Origin: Roseateles sp.
GTDB taxonomy: Bacteria; Pseudomonadota; Gammaproteobacteria; Burkholderiales; Burkholderiaceae_C
Direction of reading: 5' to 3'
Assembly (NCBI RefSeq): GCF_019237615.1
Contig: NZ_JAFAGT010000060.1
Span: 62,001-126,000 of the forward strand
DNA: 64,000 nucleotides
Position numbers and translations under genes: made by a program. Under the pieces are notes generated by a model that saw nothing but the letters and a program-made list of their open reading frames with translations, was not told the origin of the DNA and searched no databases. Positions 7,923-20,417 of the stretch are shown here, piece by piece (position 1 is the stretch's first letter; every line of letters begins with the position of its first letter).

Positions 7923-9184
7923 TGGCGTTGTGGGTCTATGCCGCCCTGCTGCGGCTGCTGACCCCGCTCTACCTGCTGCGCCTGTGGCGGCGCGGCGCCA
8001 GCGAGCCGCTCTACCGGCAGGCGCTGGGTGAACGGCTGGGCTTTTACGGCGGCCGCCGCGATGCGAGCGGCCGGCTGTGGATCCATGCCGTCTCGCTGGG
8101 CGAAACCCGCGCGGCCGGCGCGCTCATCGATGCGCTGCGCGCACGCGACCCCGCCTTGCGCATCCTGCTCACCCAGTCGACCGCTACCGGTCGAGAGGCC
8201 GCGCAGGTGCTGCTGCGCGATGGCGACGCCCTCGCCTGGCTGCCCTACGACACGCCGGGAGCGGTGCGGCGCTTCCTGCGCCACTGGCAGCCGTGCATGG
8301 GCGTGCTGATGGAGACCGAGGTCTGGCCCATGCTGCAGCGCGAGGCCCAGCGTGCCGGCGTGAAGATGGTGCTGGCCAATGCCAGGCTGTCCGAGAAGAG
8401 CCTGCGCCAGGGCCGGCGCCTGGCGGCGCTGATGCGGCCGGCCGCGGCCCGCATGACGCTGGCCCTGGCCCAGACCGAGGCGGATGCCGAACGCATACGC
8501 GCGATGGGCACGGCCCGGGTCGAGGTGGCCGGCAACCTGAAGTACGACATCGCCGTGGACGCGGCGCTGATCGCGTGCGGCCAGGCCTGGGCGGCGCAGG
8601 CCGGGCGGCCCGTGCTGATGCTGGCCGTCAGCCGCGAAGGTGAGGAGAAGGCGCTGCTGGACGAATGGGTGAAGCAAGCTGCCCCTCGCCCGCTGCTGGC
8701 CATCGTGCCACGCCATCCGCAGCGCTTCGACGAGGTGGCCGGCCTGGTCCAAGCCGCCGGTCTGACGCTCGCGCGCCGCAGCCACTGGGGCGATGCGCCG
8801 CCGCTGGAGGCTTTCACGGCCGATGTCTGGCTGGGCGACTCCATGCGCGAGATGCCGCTGTACTACGGCCTGGCCGACGTGGCCCTGCTGGGCGGCAGCT
8901 TCGAGCCGCTGGGCGGCCAGAACCTCATCGAGGCCGCGGCCTGCGGCTGTCCGGTGCTGGCAGGGCCGCACACCTTCAACTTCGCCGAGGCGACGGAGTT
9001 GGCGCTGGCGGCCGGAGCGGCGCAGCGCTGCGCGACGCTGACCGACGCCGTATCGCGGGGCCAGGCCTTGTGCGCGGACCTGCCCGCGCTTGAATCGATG
9101 AGCCGCAATGCCCTTGCCTTCTCTTCCGCCCATCGCGGGGCGGCGGCACGGATGGCGGAGGCCATCCTGGCGCTGGCTCGCTGA
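7922..9184 (+). CDS. waaA: 3-deoxy-D-manno-octulosonic acid (Kdo) transferase
   Basis: This inner-membrane-associated GT30 glycosyltransferase adds Kdo from CMP-Kdo to lipid A precursor, an essential step in LPS core synthesis. The 420-residue product has the usual length. It starts MALWVYAALLRLLTPLYLLR (a membrane anchor near the N terminus) and shows the family features IHAVSLGETRAA with the catalytic Glu, LMETEVWP, NARLSEKS, GNLKYD and the C-terminal donor-binding region LGGSFEPLGGQNLIEAAACG. The start ATG overlaps the upstream stop (TGATG), which fixes it. It converges on the cupin gene with only eight bases between the stops. Confidence 0.96.
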   Translation: MALWVYAALLRLLTPLYLLRLWRRGASEPLYRQALGERLGFYGGRRDASGRLWIHAVSLGETRAAGALIDALRARDPALRILLTQSTATGREAAQVLLRDGDALAWLPYDTPGAVRRFLRHWQPCMGVLMETEVWPMLQREAQRAGVKMVLANARLSEKSLRQGRRLAALMRPAAARMTLALAQTEADAERIRAMGTARVEVAGNLKYDIAVDAALIACGQAWAAQAGRPVLMLAVSREGEEKALLDEWVKQAAPRPLLAIVPRHPQRFDEVAGLVQAAGLTLARRSHWGDAPPLEAFTADVWLGDSMREMPLYYGLADVALLGGSFEPLGGQNLIEAAACGCPVLAGPHTFNFAEATELALAAGAAQRCATLTDAVSRGQALCADLPALESMSRNALAFSSAHRGAAARMAEAILALAR

Positions 9185-9192
9185 ATCAGCCC

Positions 9193-9522
9193 CTAGCGGC
9201 GCAGCGCGATGGTCACGAGGGCCGAGGCGTCCTCGACGGCCGTGACGCCATGCATCACACCGCCAGCGAGGTAGAGCAGCTGCCCGGCGCCCAGTGCATG
9301 CGACCGCCCCTCGGCCGTGATCAGCAAGGCCCCTTCGATGCACTGCAGCGTGATCTCGCCGGGCACGCTGTGCGGCGGCAGGGACTTGCCCGCCGGCAGC
9401 ACCAGGCGCATGACCTCCAGGTCCTCCGACTTGAAGAGCGCGCTGGTCTTCTCCTGAGCGAGGCCTGCGCCCAGCGGCCGCACGTCGACGGCCTGGCCCG
9501 GGAGCGCATGGAGGATTGCCAT
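9193..9522 (-). CDS. Small cupin-domain protein
   Basis: This 109-residue single-domain cupin starts MAILHALPGQAVDVRPLG. The double-stranded beta-helix core is visible: the first cupin motif around LPAGKSLPPHSVPGEITLQC and the second around LGAGQLLYLAGGVMHGV. Few of the usual metal-binding His/Glu residues are kept (His in PPHS, Glu in GEI, His in VMHG), so a metal-binding role is possible but unproven. The ATG at 9522 is preferred to a longer Arg-rich extension. It stands alone, convergent with waaA. No substrate can be assigned. Confidence 0.8.
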   Translation of the reverse strand: MAILHALPGQAVDVRPLGAGLAQEKTSALFKSEDLEVMRLVLPAGKSLPPHSVPGEITLQCIEGALLITAEGRSHALGAGQLLYLAGGVMHGVTAVEDASALVTIALRR

Positions 9523-9729
9523 GGCTCCGAGTATGCGCCTCCTCGCGCGCTCAGCCGCCAGCGGCGGCATGGCTGACCCGGCCCTGCCAAGCCGAACGCC
9601 AGGGGGCGGCGGACGTCAGGTTCCGGAAACGGCACGGGTTCAAACGAGATCCCGCCTCGCCAGCCAACGGAGCCCTCGCCCACTCGCTGCGTAGTCGTGG
9701 CGCAGCACGCCCCCCATGCGCATGCCGCC

Positions 9730-11052
9730 TCACTCCCTCACGAAGCGCAGCGTTGCACCGCCCTGGAACAGCGTCAAGGCCTTGGTGTCGTCGTCGAACT
9801 GGATCTCCAGCGGCGTGATCTTGGCGAAGAAGCGGCGCGGCGACTTGGCGAAGAGTTCGAATTCGCCCTGGCCGGTGGCGCGGGCAAGCAGCTGGGTGCC
9901 GTCGGCGCGCACGCTCAGCTTGAACTGCGGGTTCAGCGCGTAGACGCCTTCCAGCGGCTGCAGTTGCTCATGCGTCGCGGCGATGGCGGCCACGTCGCGC
10001 ACCGACGCGTCGCCCAGCACACGCAGCGCCAGGTCGTCCACGGCCACCTGGGCGTTGGCCAGGACGACGCTGGCGCGACGGCGCTCGGGGTCCAGCCACA
10101 GCGAACTGGCAAAACCGAAGGTGGCGCCGTCGTGCGTGAACACCGTGCGGTCGTTCAGCGGGGCCAGCAGCCAGGCCAGGCCGATGGGGTTGGTCGGTGC
10201 GATGGTCGCCGCGCGGCGCTGCAGGCACAGCGCGAAGGCTTCGCGCAGCGGGTGTTCATAGCCGCCCAGAGCCGCGTCGGCGTAGCGCAGCAGTCCGCGC
10301 GCCGTGCCGTGCAGCGCGCCGGCACCGGCCGTGACGCTCCGGAAATGCCAGGCCGGCACGGGCCGGCCCTTGCCGTCATGGCCCGGCAGCAGGTCGGGCA
10401 GAGCAAAGCCGACCTGCCCCGTCAGGCCCAGTGGCTGCAGCACGCGGCGCGCCAGCAGCGTCGCGTAGTCCGTGTCCTCGCGCAGCGCGAGCGCATGGCC
10501 CAGCAGGCCGAAGCCGAGGTTGGAGTACTCGAAGCGGCTGTCGCGGGCGACTTTGGGCCGCCAGCCCTGCAGGAACAGGCGCAGCGCCGGCCAGTCGTAG
10601 TCTGCATAGGGGTCGGCGGGGTTGGCAGGCGCCATATTGGCGGCCAGGCGCGGCAGGCCGGAGCGCTGCGTGGCCAGGTCCACCCAGCGCAGCGGCTGTC
10701 CCTGGCTGTCGCGCAGCCGCAGGCCGTCGGGCAGCGCGGCCTCGACGGGATCGTCGAGCTTGATCTCGCCGCGCACGACGGCATCGGCCAGCAGCAGCGC
10801 GGTGAAGGTCTTGGTGATGGAGCCAATCTCGAAGACGCTGTCGGCATCCGGCCTTGCACCGCTCACGGCGGCGCCACCGAACTCGGCCTGGCCGCCCGCC
10901 AGCCGGCCGGCGGCCAGCGCCACGCCGCCACCCTTCAATCGGGCCTCCAACAGCGCCTGCAGCGAGGGCTCGGCCGCCCTGGCTCGAGTGCTCGCGGCAA
11001 TGGCAAGGGCGCCGGTAGCCAGCAGGGTCTGGCGTCTGGTGATGCGGCCCAT
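9730..11052 (-). CDS. Class C beta-lactamase-family serine hydrolase, Tat signal
   Basis: This exported serine hydrolase of the beta-lactamase/DD-peptidase superfamily has 440 residues. The N terminus MGRITRRQTLLATGALAIAA has a twin-Arg signal. The mature part carries the catalytic SxxK motif (IGSITKTF), the YxN motif (EYSNLGFG) and an HDG triad in place of the usual KTG/HTG (TNPIGLAW upstream, FTHDGATFGF). The last 100 residues look like the extra C-terminal beta domain seen in many esterase/peptidase members. A strong AGGAGG lies six bases before the ATG, which fixes the start. It follows the efflux gene by 32 bp in the same direction and may be the last gene of that operon. Members include beta-lactamases, esterases and D-amino peptidases; which one it is remains open. 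Confidence 0.88.
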   Translation of the reverse strand: MGRITRRQTLLATGALAIAASTRARAAEPSLQALLEARLKGGGVALAAGRLAGGQAEFGGAAVSGARPDADSVFEIGSITKTFTALLLADAVVRGEIKLDDPVEAALPDGLRLRDSQGQPLRWVDLATQRSGLPRLAANMAPANPADPYADYDWPALRLFLQGWRPKVARDSRFEYSNLGFGLLGHALALREDTDYATLLARRVLQPLGLTGQVGFALPDLLPGHDGKGRPVPAWHFRSVTAGAGALHGTARGLLRYADAALGGYEHPLREAFALCLQRRAATIAPTNPIGLAWLLAPLNDRTVFTHDGATFGFASSLWLDPERRRASVVLANAQVAVDDLALRVLGDASVRDVAAIAATHEQLQPLEGVYALNPQFKLSVRADGTQLLARATGQGEFELFAKSPRRFFAKITPLEIQFDDDTKALTLFQGGATLRFVRE

Positions 11053-11084
11053 GGATCCTCCTGGACCGCAGCATAACGGCGCGT

Positions 11085-12512
11085 TCAACCGCCGCTGGCT
11101 GCTGCCTTGCCGTCGCTCCAGCCGCCGCCCAACGCTTTCACGAGCTGGGCCGTCGCCGCCCATTGCGCACCACGCAACTGGGCCAGCGCGCGCTCGGTCG
11201 CCAGCGGCGTGCGCTCGGCCTCGGTCACGTCGAGGTAGCTGACGGCGCCCTTGTCGTAGCGGCTCCTGGCCACGGCCAGCGCCTGGCTGCTGGAGGCCAG
11301 CGTGAGGTTCTGGGCGTCCACCACCGTCGCGCGGCCCTGCAGTTCGGCGAGCGCATCGTCCACCTCGCGCAACGCCTGCAGCATGCGGCCACGGAAGGAT
11401 GCGAGGGATTCGTCGACCTGGGCCTTGGCGCCGGCCAGGTTGGCCTTGTTCCTGCCGCCCTCGAAAATGGGCAGCGAGATGCTGGGGCCGAAGTTGTAAA
11501 GGCGCGCCGGCGCCGAGATCAGGTCGCTCAGGTCCTTGCTCTGGTAGCCGAAGCTGCCGGTCAGCCGGATGGAGGGGTAGAAGGCTGCCTCGGCGATGCC
11601 GACCTGGGCCGTCGCGGCGTGCAGCTGCGCCAGGCTCTGGGCCAGGTCGGGGCGGCGCTGCAGCAGCTCGGACGGCAGGCCGGCGCGGATCTGCGGCGGC
11701 GTCGCCAGCGGCCGGGCCTGCAACTTCAGCTCGGCGGCGGCCTGGCCGGTCAGCGCGGCGATCTGGTTCAGCACCAGGGCCTGGCGGCGCGGCAGGTCGG
11801 CGACGTCGGCATCGGCGGACGCCAGCTCGGCGCGCACGCGCTCCAGGTCCTGCGTCGTGGAGGCGCCGGCGTCGAAGCGGGTCTGCGCGACCTGGAAGGC
11901 CTTGGCGCGGCTGTCGCGCAGGCGCTGCAGCGCCGTGGCCTCGTCGGCCAGCGCGCGCCACTGCCAGTAGGCTGCGGCGACGTCGGCGGTCAGCGCGACG
12001 CGGGCCGCAGCGGCGTCCAACGTGGCGCCGTCGAGCTGGGCCTGGGCAGCCTCGGCCTGACGCTTCACGCGGCCCCACAGGTCGATCTCCCAGGCCAGGC
12101 TGGCCTGCACGGTGCCCTGCCAGCCCTCGAAGGTGATGGCCTGCCCTCCCAGCACGGGTGTCGTGACGGACTTGGCCGAGGTGCGCAGGCCGGTCTCGTT
12201 GGCGCCGATGTCCAGGCGCGGCAGCTCGTCGGCCCGGGTCGCGCCGTAGACGGCGCGGGCGCGGGCGACGCGCGCCGCGGCGGCGGCCAGCGTGGGGCTG
12301 GCCTGCAGCGCCTGGGCCTCGAGCGCGTCGAGCTGGGCATCGCCGAACATCAGCCACCAGTCGCGCTGCAGCTCGGCACCTGCCGCGGGAGCGGCGGCAC
12401 GGTAGGCGGTGGGCGCGTTGGCGGCCGGCGCCTGGTAGTTGGGGCCCAGCGTCGTGCAGGCGGCGAGCGCTGCCGCGGCGACAAGGGTGAGGACGGTCTT
12501 GAGTTGGATCAT
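11085..12512 (-). CDS. NodT/OprM-type outer-membrane efflux lipoprotein
   Basis: This is the outer-membrane channel of a tripartite efflux pump with the EmrA and EmrB genes just upstream. The 475-residue precursor begins MIQLKTVLTLVAAAALAACT, a lipoprotein signal with the lipobox LAAC and lipidation at Cys19. The mature protein shows two OEP repeats rich in long Ala/Leu/Gln helices, the family phrases GPNYQAP, WEIDLWGRVKRQ and LPSELLQRRPDL, and the closing FGPSISLPIFEGGRNKANL. The ATG at 12512 is preceded by a GGGAG. It lies 14 bp after emrB, so operon membership is very likely. Drug specificity is unknown. Confidence 0.94.
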   Translation of the reverse strand: MIQLKTVLTLVAAAALAACTTLGPNYQAPAANAPTAYRAAAPAAGAELQRDWWLMFGDAQLDALEAQALQASPTLAAAAARVARARAVYGATRADELPRLDIGANETGLRTSAKSVTTPVLGGQAITFEGWQGTVQASLAWEIDLWGRVKRQAEAAQAQLDGATLDAAAARVALTADVAAAYWQWRALADEATALQRLRDSRAKAFQVAQTRFDAGASTTQDLERVRAELASADADVADLPRRQALVLNQIAALTGQAAAELKLQARPLATPPQIRAGLPSELLQRRPDLAQSLAQLHAATAQVGIAEAAFYPSIRLTGSFGYQSKDLSDLISAPARLYNFGPSISLPIFEGGRNKANLAGAKAQVDESLASFRGRMLQALREVDDALAELQGRATVVDAQNLTLASSSQALAVARSRYDKGAVSYLDVTEAERTPLATERALAQLRGAQWAATAQLVKALGGGWSDGKAAASGG

Positions 12513-12526
12513 GTCGATCTCCCGAA

Positions 12527-14110
12527 TCAGTGGGCGGCTTCCGCGCTCGCGGCGCCGCCGAGGACCTTTTTGCTGAGCCAGACGATGGCCACGCAGGCGA
12601 ACAGCGCCAGCCCCAGGATCAGGAAGGCATCGTTGTAGGCCATCACGTAGCTGTCGCGGCGCACGACGCTGTCCAGCGCCTTGAGGGCCATGTCCTGCGC
12701 CGCCGTGGCGTCGAAGCCCTTGGATGCGAAGTTCGCCGTCAGTGCGTCCAGCCGCGCCTGGGTGGCCGGGTCGTATAGGCTGACGGCCTCGCCGACCCGG
12801 GCGCTGTGCAGGTGCTCGCGGTTGGTCAGCAGCGTGGCCAGCACCGCGATGCCGACCGAGCCGCCGAGGTTGCGCATCATGTTGAACATGCCCGAGGCGC
12901 TGGGCAGCAGCTGGGGCGGGATGCCGTTCACTGCGAAGTTGGTCAGCGTGATCATGATGAGCGGCTGGCCCAGCGCGCGCACGATCTGCGCGGCCAGCAG
13001 CTCGGGGCCTGCCGTGTCGGCGCTCATGTGAGTGTTCATGAAGCAGGACGTGGCGAACAGCGTCAGGCCCAGGCTCATCATCACGCGGTTGTCCAGCTTG
13101 GTGGACAGCTTGGCCGCGAAGGGCATGATGAAAAGTTGCGGCAGGCCCATCCACATGATGACCAGGCCGATCTGCATGGGCGTGTAGTTCGCGATCTGGC
13201 CCAGGTACAGCGGCAGAATGAAGGCCGAGCCGTAGAGGCCCATGCCGGTCGTGAACGCGATGACGCCGGCGATCAGGAAACTGGGGCGGCCGAGGATGTG
13301 CAGGTCGATGAAGGTGTTCCTGCGCGTCAGGCCGCGCCAGGCCCAGCCGTAGATGCCTGCCACCGCAAGCACGGCGGCCGTGATGATGAAGGGGCTCTGG
13401 AACCAGTCCTTGGCATTGCCCTCCTCCAGCATCGCAGTGAGAGAGCCCAGGCCCACGGCCATGAAGAGGATGCCCCACCAGTCGACGTCGCGCAGCAGCT
13501 TGAGCTGCATGGGCTCCTTGTCCAGGCCGGCGCTGACGCCCAGCATCAGCAGCACGCCGGGGATCCAGTTGATGTAGAAGATGCTGGGCCAGCCGTAGAG
13601 CTCGGTCAGGTAGCCACCCACCGTCGGGCCCAACGTGGGCGCCAGCGTGGCGGTCATGCCGAACAGGGCCAGGCCGATGGGGCGCTTCTTCAGCGGCAGC
13701 TTGCGCGTGACCAGCGTCATCGCCATAGGGATCATGACGCCGCCGGTGAAGCCCTGGGCCGCGCGGAAGGCGATCATGCTCTCCAGGCTCCAGGCCATGC
13801 CACACAACGTGCTGAAGATCAGGAACAGCGCGACGTTGACGACCAGGTAGCGGCGCGTGGAGAACACCATGGCCAGGAAGCCGGCCAGCGGGATGACGAC
13901 GATCTCGGCGACGAGGTAGGCGCTGGAGATCCAGGAGCCCTCCTCCTGCGTGGCCGACAGCGCGCCGAGGATGTCCCGCAGCGAGGCGTTGGTGATGGCA
14001 ATGTCCAGCACCGCCATGAAGGCGCCCAGCAGGCTGGCCAGCACGGCCAGCCAGGTGCGGCCGCTGACCTTCTGGTCGGGCGGCGGGGGCAGATAGTTCT
14101 CGTTGCCCAT
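12527..14110 (-). CDS. emrB: DHA2-family multidrug MFS transporter (EmrB type)
   Basis: This proton-driven inner-membrane exporter of the 14-helix DHA2 family probably expels hydrophobic drugs or uncouplers. The 527-residue protein shows the motif D1-like stretch AFMAVLDIAITNASLRDI in helix 1, the loop 2-3 region (GFLAMVFSTRRYL) and motif C in helix 5 (GMTATLAPTLGPTVGGYL). The rest is a long run of membrane segments. It starts seven bases after emrA and ends 14 bases before the NodT-type channel gene, so all parts of the pump are encoded together. A LysR regulator sits at the far end of the operon. Confidence 0.95.
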   Translation of the reverse strand: MGNENYLPPPPDQKVSGRTWLAVLASLLGAFMAVLDIAITNASLRDILGALSATQEEGSWISSAYLVAEIVVIPLAGFLAMVFSTRRYLVVNVALFLIFSTLCGMAWSLESMIAFRAAQGFTGGVMIPMAMTLVTRKLPLKKRPIGLALFGMTATLAPTLGPTVGGYLTELYGWPSIFYINWIPGVLLMLGVSAGLDKEPMQLKLLRDVDWWGILFMAVGLGSLTAMLEEGNAKDWFQSPFIITAAVLAVAGIYGWAWRGLTRRNTFIDLHILGRPSFLIAGVIAFTTGMGLYGSAFILPLYLGQIANYTPMQIGLVIMWMGLPQLFIMPFAAKLSTKLDNRVMMSLGLTLFATSCFMNTHMSADTAGPELLAAQIVRALGQPLIMITLTNFAVNGIPPQLLPSASGMFNMMRNLGGSVGIAVLATLLTNREHLHSARVGEAVSLYDPATQARLDALTANFASKGFDATAAQDMALKALDSVVRRDSYVMAYNDAFLILGLALFACVAIVWLSKKVLGGAASAEAAH

Positions 14111-14117
14111 GGCGGAC

Positions 14118-15218
14118 TCAGCCGGCGATCTCGACTTCCACCTGGACCGACAGGCCCGGCACGATGCGCGATGCAGCCTCGCCCAGCGCCTTCAGGCTCG
14201 CCGGCTCGAAGACCAGCTTGACCGGCACGCGCTGCACGATCTTGGTGAAGTTGCCGGTCGCGTTGTCCGGCGGCAGCAGCGCGAAGCTGGCGCCCGAGGC
14301 CGGTGAGAAGCTGTCGACATGGGCGAGCAGATCCCGGTCCGGGAAGGCGTCGAACTTCACATGCGCCTTCTGGCCCGGCTTCATGCGGGCGAGCTGCGTC
14401 TCCTTGAAGTTGGCGACGATCCAGGTCTCGGGCTCGACGATGGCGGCGAGCTGCTGGCCCGGCTGCACGCGCTGGCCCACCTCCACGGTGCGCTTGCCGA
14501 TGCGGCCGTCGCTCGATGCCCGCAGCTCGACGTAGCCGAGCTGGTTCTGCGCATCCTTGAGCTGGGCCAGCGTGGCGCTCTTCTGGGCGTTGGCGGACTG
14601 GCGGGCGCTCTCGGCGGCGGCGACGGCCTCCTTGGCGGCGTTGGCGCCGGCCTTGCGGGCAGCCAGGTCGGCGCGCGCCACGTCGCGGGCGGCCAGCGCC
14701 GCGTCCAGTTCCTGCTTGCTGGTGGCGCGCAGCTCGGCGCCGAACAAGGCCTGGCTGCGCTTGGCGTCCAGCTCGGTGCGGGACAGCACGGCCTCGGCCT
14801 GGGCCACCTGGGAAGCGGTGACGGCCGCCTGCGCCCTCGCCTGGGCAATCTGCGCGCTGCTGGTCGCGATGGCGGCGTCGGCCTGGGCGATCTGGGCCTT
14901 CAGGCGCTCGACCTGCACGGACGCGTCGGCGGGGTCCAGGCGCAGCAGCAGATCGCCGGTCTTGACGACGGCGTTGTCCTGCATGTGCATCTCGGTGACG
15001 ACGCCGGCCACGCGTGTGGCGACCGGGTGGATGCGACCGGCGACGAAGGCGTTGTCGGTCTCCACCAGGTGCTGGCTGCGCCACCACATGCGCCCGCCCA
15101 GCGAGATGCCGCCCACCAGCAGCGCCGCGCCGATGATCAGCAGCGGCAGCGGCGGGCCGTTCTTCTTGCCGTTCTCGGCGGGCTTGGGCACGGCGGCGTT
15201 GTCCTGGGCTGCGGTCAT
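14118..15218 (-). CDS. emrA: HlyD/EmrA-type membrane fusion protein
   Basis: This periplasmic adaptor links EmrB to the outer-membrane channel. The 366-residue protein starts MTAAQDNAAVPKPAENGKKN and has one N-terminal membrane anchor (about residues 23-42). It then has the first lipoyl half (NAFVAGRIHPVATRVAGVV), a long Ala/Gln-rich coiled-coil hairpin (about 90-220), the second lipoyl half (LRASSDGRIGKRTVEVGQRV) and a beta-barrel domain. The ATG at 15218 is preceded by AGGAA; a longer frame continues into the pirin gene and is rejected. It lies 16 bp downstream of pirin and 7 bp upstream of emrB. Confidence 0.94.
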   Translation of the reverse strand: MTAAQDNAAVPKPAENGKKNGPPLPLLIIGAALLVGGISLGGRMWWRSQHLVETDNAFVAGRIHPVATRVAGVVTEMHMQDNAVVKTGDLLLRLDPADASVQVERLKAQIAQADAAIATSSAQIAQARAQAAVTASQVAQAEAVLSRTELDAKRSQALFGAELRATSKQELDAALAARDVARADLAARKAGANAAKEAVAAAESARQSANAQKSATLAQLKDAQNQLGYVELRASSDGRIGKRTVEVGQRVQPGQQLAAIVEPETWIVANFKETQLARMKPGQKAHVKFDAFPDRDLLAHVDSFSPASGASFALLPPDNATGNFTKIVQRVPVKLVFEPASLKALGEAASRIVPGLSVQVEVEIAG

Positions 15219-15234
15219 TTCGAGTTCCTGTCTT

Positions 15235-16095
15235 TCAAGCGTTCGGGGTTGTTCTGGGGGTGGAGAGCGCGCAGAGACGGCCCATGCCGCCGGTCTGGAA
15301 GCGCTGCAGCGCGGCAACGACCTGTCCCTCGTCGCTCATGGCAAAGGGGCCGTGGCGCACCAGCGGCTCGCGCAGCGGGCGGCCGCTGAAGCAGGCCAGG
15401 CGCAAGGCCTCGTCGGCCTGGATGCGAACGGGGGGCGGCCCGGACATCGACAGCGCCTGGCCGGCGGACATCGACAGCCCGGCGGCCTGCCCGCGGCCGT
15501 GGATGACGATCGCGAAGCCCTGCTCGCCGTCCGCCAGCGTGGGCTCGTAGGCGGCGCCGGCCTCGATGTCGACGATGGACAGCGCCGTGGGCCACGGCAG
15601 CGCCAGCTCGGACCCGCCAAACACCTGCACGGTGCGCCAGCCCTCGCCCGCGTGGCGCGGCATCTGCGCCGCGTCCAGGCGCATGACGCCGGGTTCGCGC
15701 AGCTTCTGCGTGGCCGGGAGGTTGACGAAGACCTGCAGGCCATGGGCCTCGCGGCCGGTCTCGATGGGGAACTCGTCGTGCATCAGGCCACGGCCGGCCA
15801 GCGTCCAATGCAGGCCGCCGGGCGGGATCTCGTGCTCGCCGCCCAGTGAATCACGGCTGACGAGGCCGGTGGCCGAGTCGTCGAACAGGTAGGTCACGGC
15901 CGAGAAGCCCGCATGCGGGTGCGGCGCGAACACCGCCTCGCTCATGCGGAAATGGTCGACCGTGATGAAGGGGTCCAGCAGCTCCAGCGGCTCGCGCCAG
16001 CCCTCGGCCTGGAAGCCGCTGCCGATGCGGTGCTTCTGGGGTTGGAGAAGAAGAGGGCCAGTTGACATGCTGGCCGCGACTGTAGAGAGTTCCAT
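15235..16095 (-). CDS. Pirin-family bicupin protein
   Basis: This cytoplasmic pirin has up to 286 residues with two cupin domains. The N-terminal cupin keeps the metal-binding set His/His/His/Glu-like residues in APHPHAGFSAVTYLFD and LHWTLAGRGLMHDEFP. Some pirins have quercetinase activity and others bind regulators. Here the gene heads the emrAB-nodT efflux operon and is divergent from a LysR regulator, which suggests a role in sensing or breaking down a quinone- or phenol-like toxicant that the pump exports; that is inference. The start may be the ATG at 16095 or the ATG at 16068 (MSTGPLLLQPQKH). Neither has a strong ribosome binding site, and the shorter form would leave more room for control sites. 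Confidence 0.9.
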   Translation of the reverse strand: MELSTVAASMSTGPLLLQPQKHRIGSGFQAEGWREPLELLDPFITVDHFRMSEAVFAPHPHAGFSAVTYLFDDSATGLVSRDSLGGEHEIPPGGLHWTLAGRGLMHDEFPIETGREAHGLQVFVNLPATQKLREPGVMRLDAAQMPRHAGEGWRTVQVFGGSELALPWPTALSIVDIEAGAAYEPTLADGEQGFAIVIHGRGQAAGLSMSAGQALSMSGPPPVRIQADEALRLACFSGRPLREPLVRHGPFAMSDEGQVVAALQRFQTGGMGRLCALSTPRTTPNA

Positions 16096-16109
16096 TTCCG
16101 GCGAATAGA

Positions 16110-16126
16110 TGCAAAACTCAAATGCA
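16110..16126. promoter_or_regulatory. Possible LysR operator (TGCA-N9-TGCA) between pirin and LysR genes
   Basis: TGCAAAACTCAAATGCA lies in the short AT-richer divergent region between the pirin and LysR genes. TGCA is self-complementary, so the two copies form a dyad compatible with a LysR T-N11-A type site. It lies close to the longer pirin start, which would favour the shorter one at 16068. Weak evidence. Confidence 0.3.
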
Positions 16127-16157
16127 CTGTTCCAAAAACGAAACGAGAAAACACGAC

Positions 16158-19634
<3,477 letters not shown>

Positions 19635-19660
19635 TTGGCCAGCGCCCTTGCAGGCCGCCC

Positions 19661-20365
19661 TCAGTGTTTGCCAGCGGCGTGCCGCGCCAGCGCCGCGGGG
19701 TCGGGCAGGCGGATGTCGCGTCGGTCGACCTCCAGCAGGCCGGCCGCCTCCAGCTCGCGCAGCACGCGCGAGAAGCACTCCGGCGTCAGCGACAGCAGCG
19801 ACGCCACCGTCGCATTGGCCGCCGGCATGCCGACGATGGCCGGCCCGGGCCGGTCGGGATCCACGTCGCGCAGCAGGTAGCCCACCACCCGCTGCAGTCC
19901 CGACTGCAGCGCGCCGGACTGCAGGGCCTGCGCCATGCCGTGCAGGCGACGCGACATGCCCGACAGCATGCGCAGCGCAAAGCTGGCGTCCAGCTGCAGC
20001 TCTGCCATCACCGCCTGGCGCGGCACATGCAGCAGCACCGTGTCGCTGAATGCCTGGGCGTTGATGGGACAGGGGCGCTCCAGGAAGACCAGGGCCTGCG
20101 CAAAGCTCTGCCCAGGGCCGACGAGCTCGATGACCGTCTCGCTGCCGTCGGGCGCCGTCATGTACAGCCTCACCTGGCCCTGAACGACGATGAAGAAGGC
20201 CTCGCAGGACCGCCCGGCCCACAGCACGGCCTGGGCGTGCGTCACATGCATCAGACGGCAGGCCGCGGCCAGGCGCAGCAGCGCGGCCTCGCCGACGTCA
20301 ACGAACAGCGGCTGCGTACGCAGGAAGTTGGGGATGCTGAAGGGGGCGAGCATGGCAGCGCCCAT
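19661..20365 (-). CDS. Crp/Fnr-family regulator, DNR-like
   Basis: This 234-residue regulator has a cyclic-nucleotide-binding-type domain (residues about 15-130, VVQGQVRLYMTAPDGSETVI) and a C-terminal winged HTH whose recognition helix TPECFSRVLRELEAAG contains the ExxSR pattern typical of FNR-type TTGAT specificity. The N-terminal Cys cluster needed for the FNR iron-sulfur centre is not seen, so it resembles DNR/NnrR-type NO or redox regulators rather than FNR itself. An FNR-like box lies 27 bp upstream of the ATG, suggesting autoregulation. It follows the DUF21/CBS gene by 52 bp in the same direction and converges on the hemerythrin gene. An internal ATG at 20353 is an alternative start. 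Confidence 0.9.
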   Translation of the reverse strand: MGAAMLAPFSIPNFLRTQPLFVDVGEAALLRLAAACRLMHVTHAQAVLWAGRSCEAFFIVVQGQVRLYMTAPDGSETVIELVGPGQSFAQALVFLERPCPINAQAFSDTVLLHVPRQAVMAELQLDASFALRMLSGMSRRLHGMAQALQSGALQSGLQRVVGYLLRDVDPDRPGPAIVGMPAANATVASLLSLTPECFSRVLRELEAAGLLEVDRRDIRLPDPAALARHAAGKH

Positions 20366-20391
20366 GTTGGGGGCTGGCGGCGCCCGGTCCC

Positions 20392-20405
20392 TTGATCCGT
20401 GTCAA
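20392..20405. promoter_or_regulatory. FNR/DNR-like box TTGAT-CCGT-GTCAA
   Basis: TTGATCCGTGTCAA matches the FNR/DNR consensus TTGAT-N4-ATCAA at all but one conserved position and extends to CTTGA...TCAAG. It sits in the 52-bp gap just upstream of the Crp/Fnr gene, whose recognition helix has the FNR-type ExxSR residues. Autoregulation is the simplest reading. It overlaps no coding sequence. Confidence 0.6.
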
Positions 20406-20417
20406 GCGACCGTGACG

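Noticed and set aside
11053-12357. In-frame extension that would join the serine hydrolase to upstream sequence
   Set aside because: The extension is the shadow of the NodT-type gene; a Tat signal and AGGAGG mark the true start at 11052.
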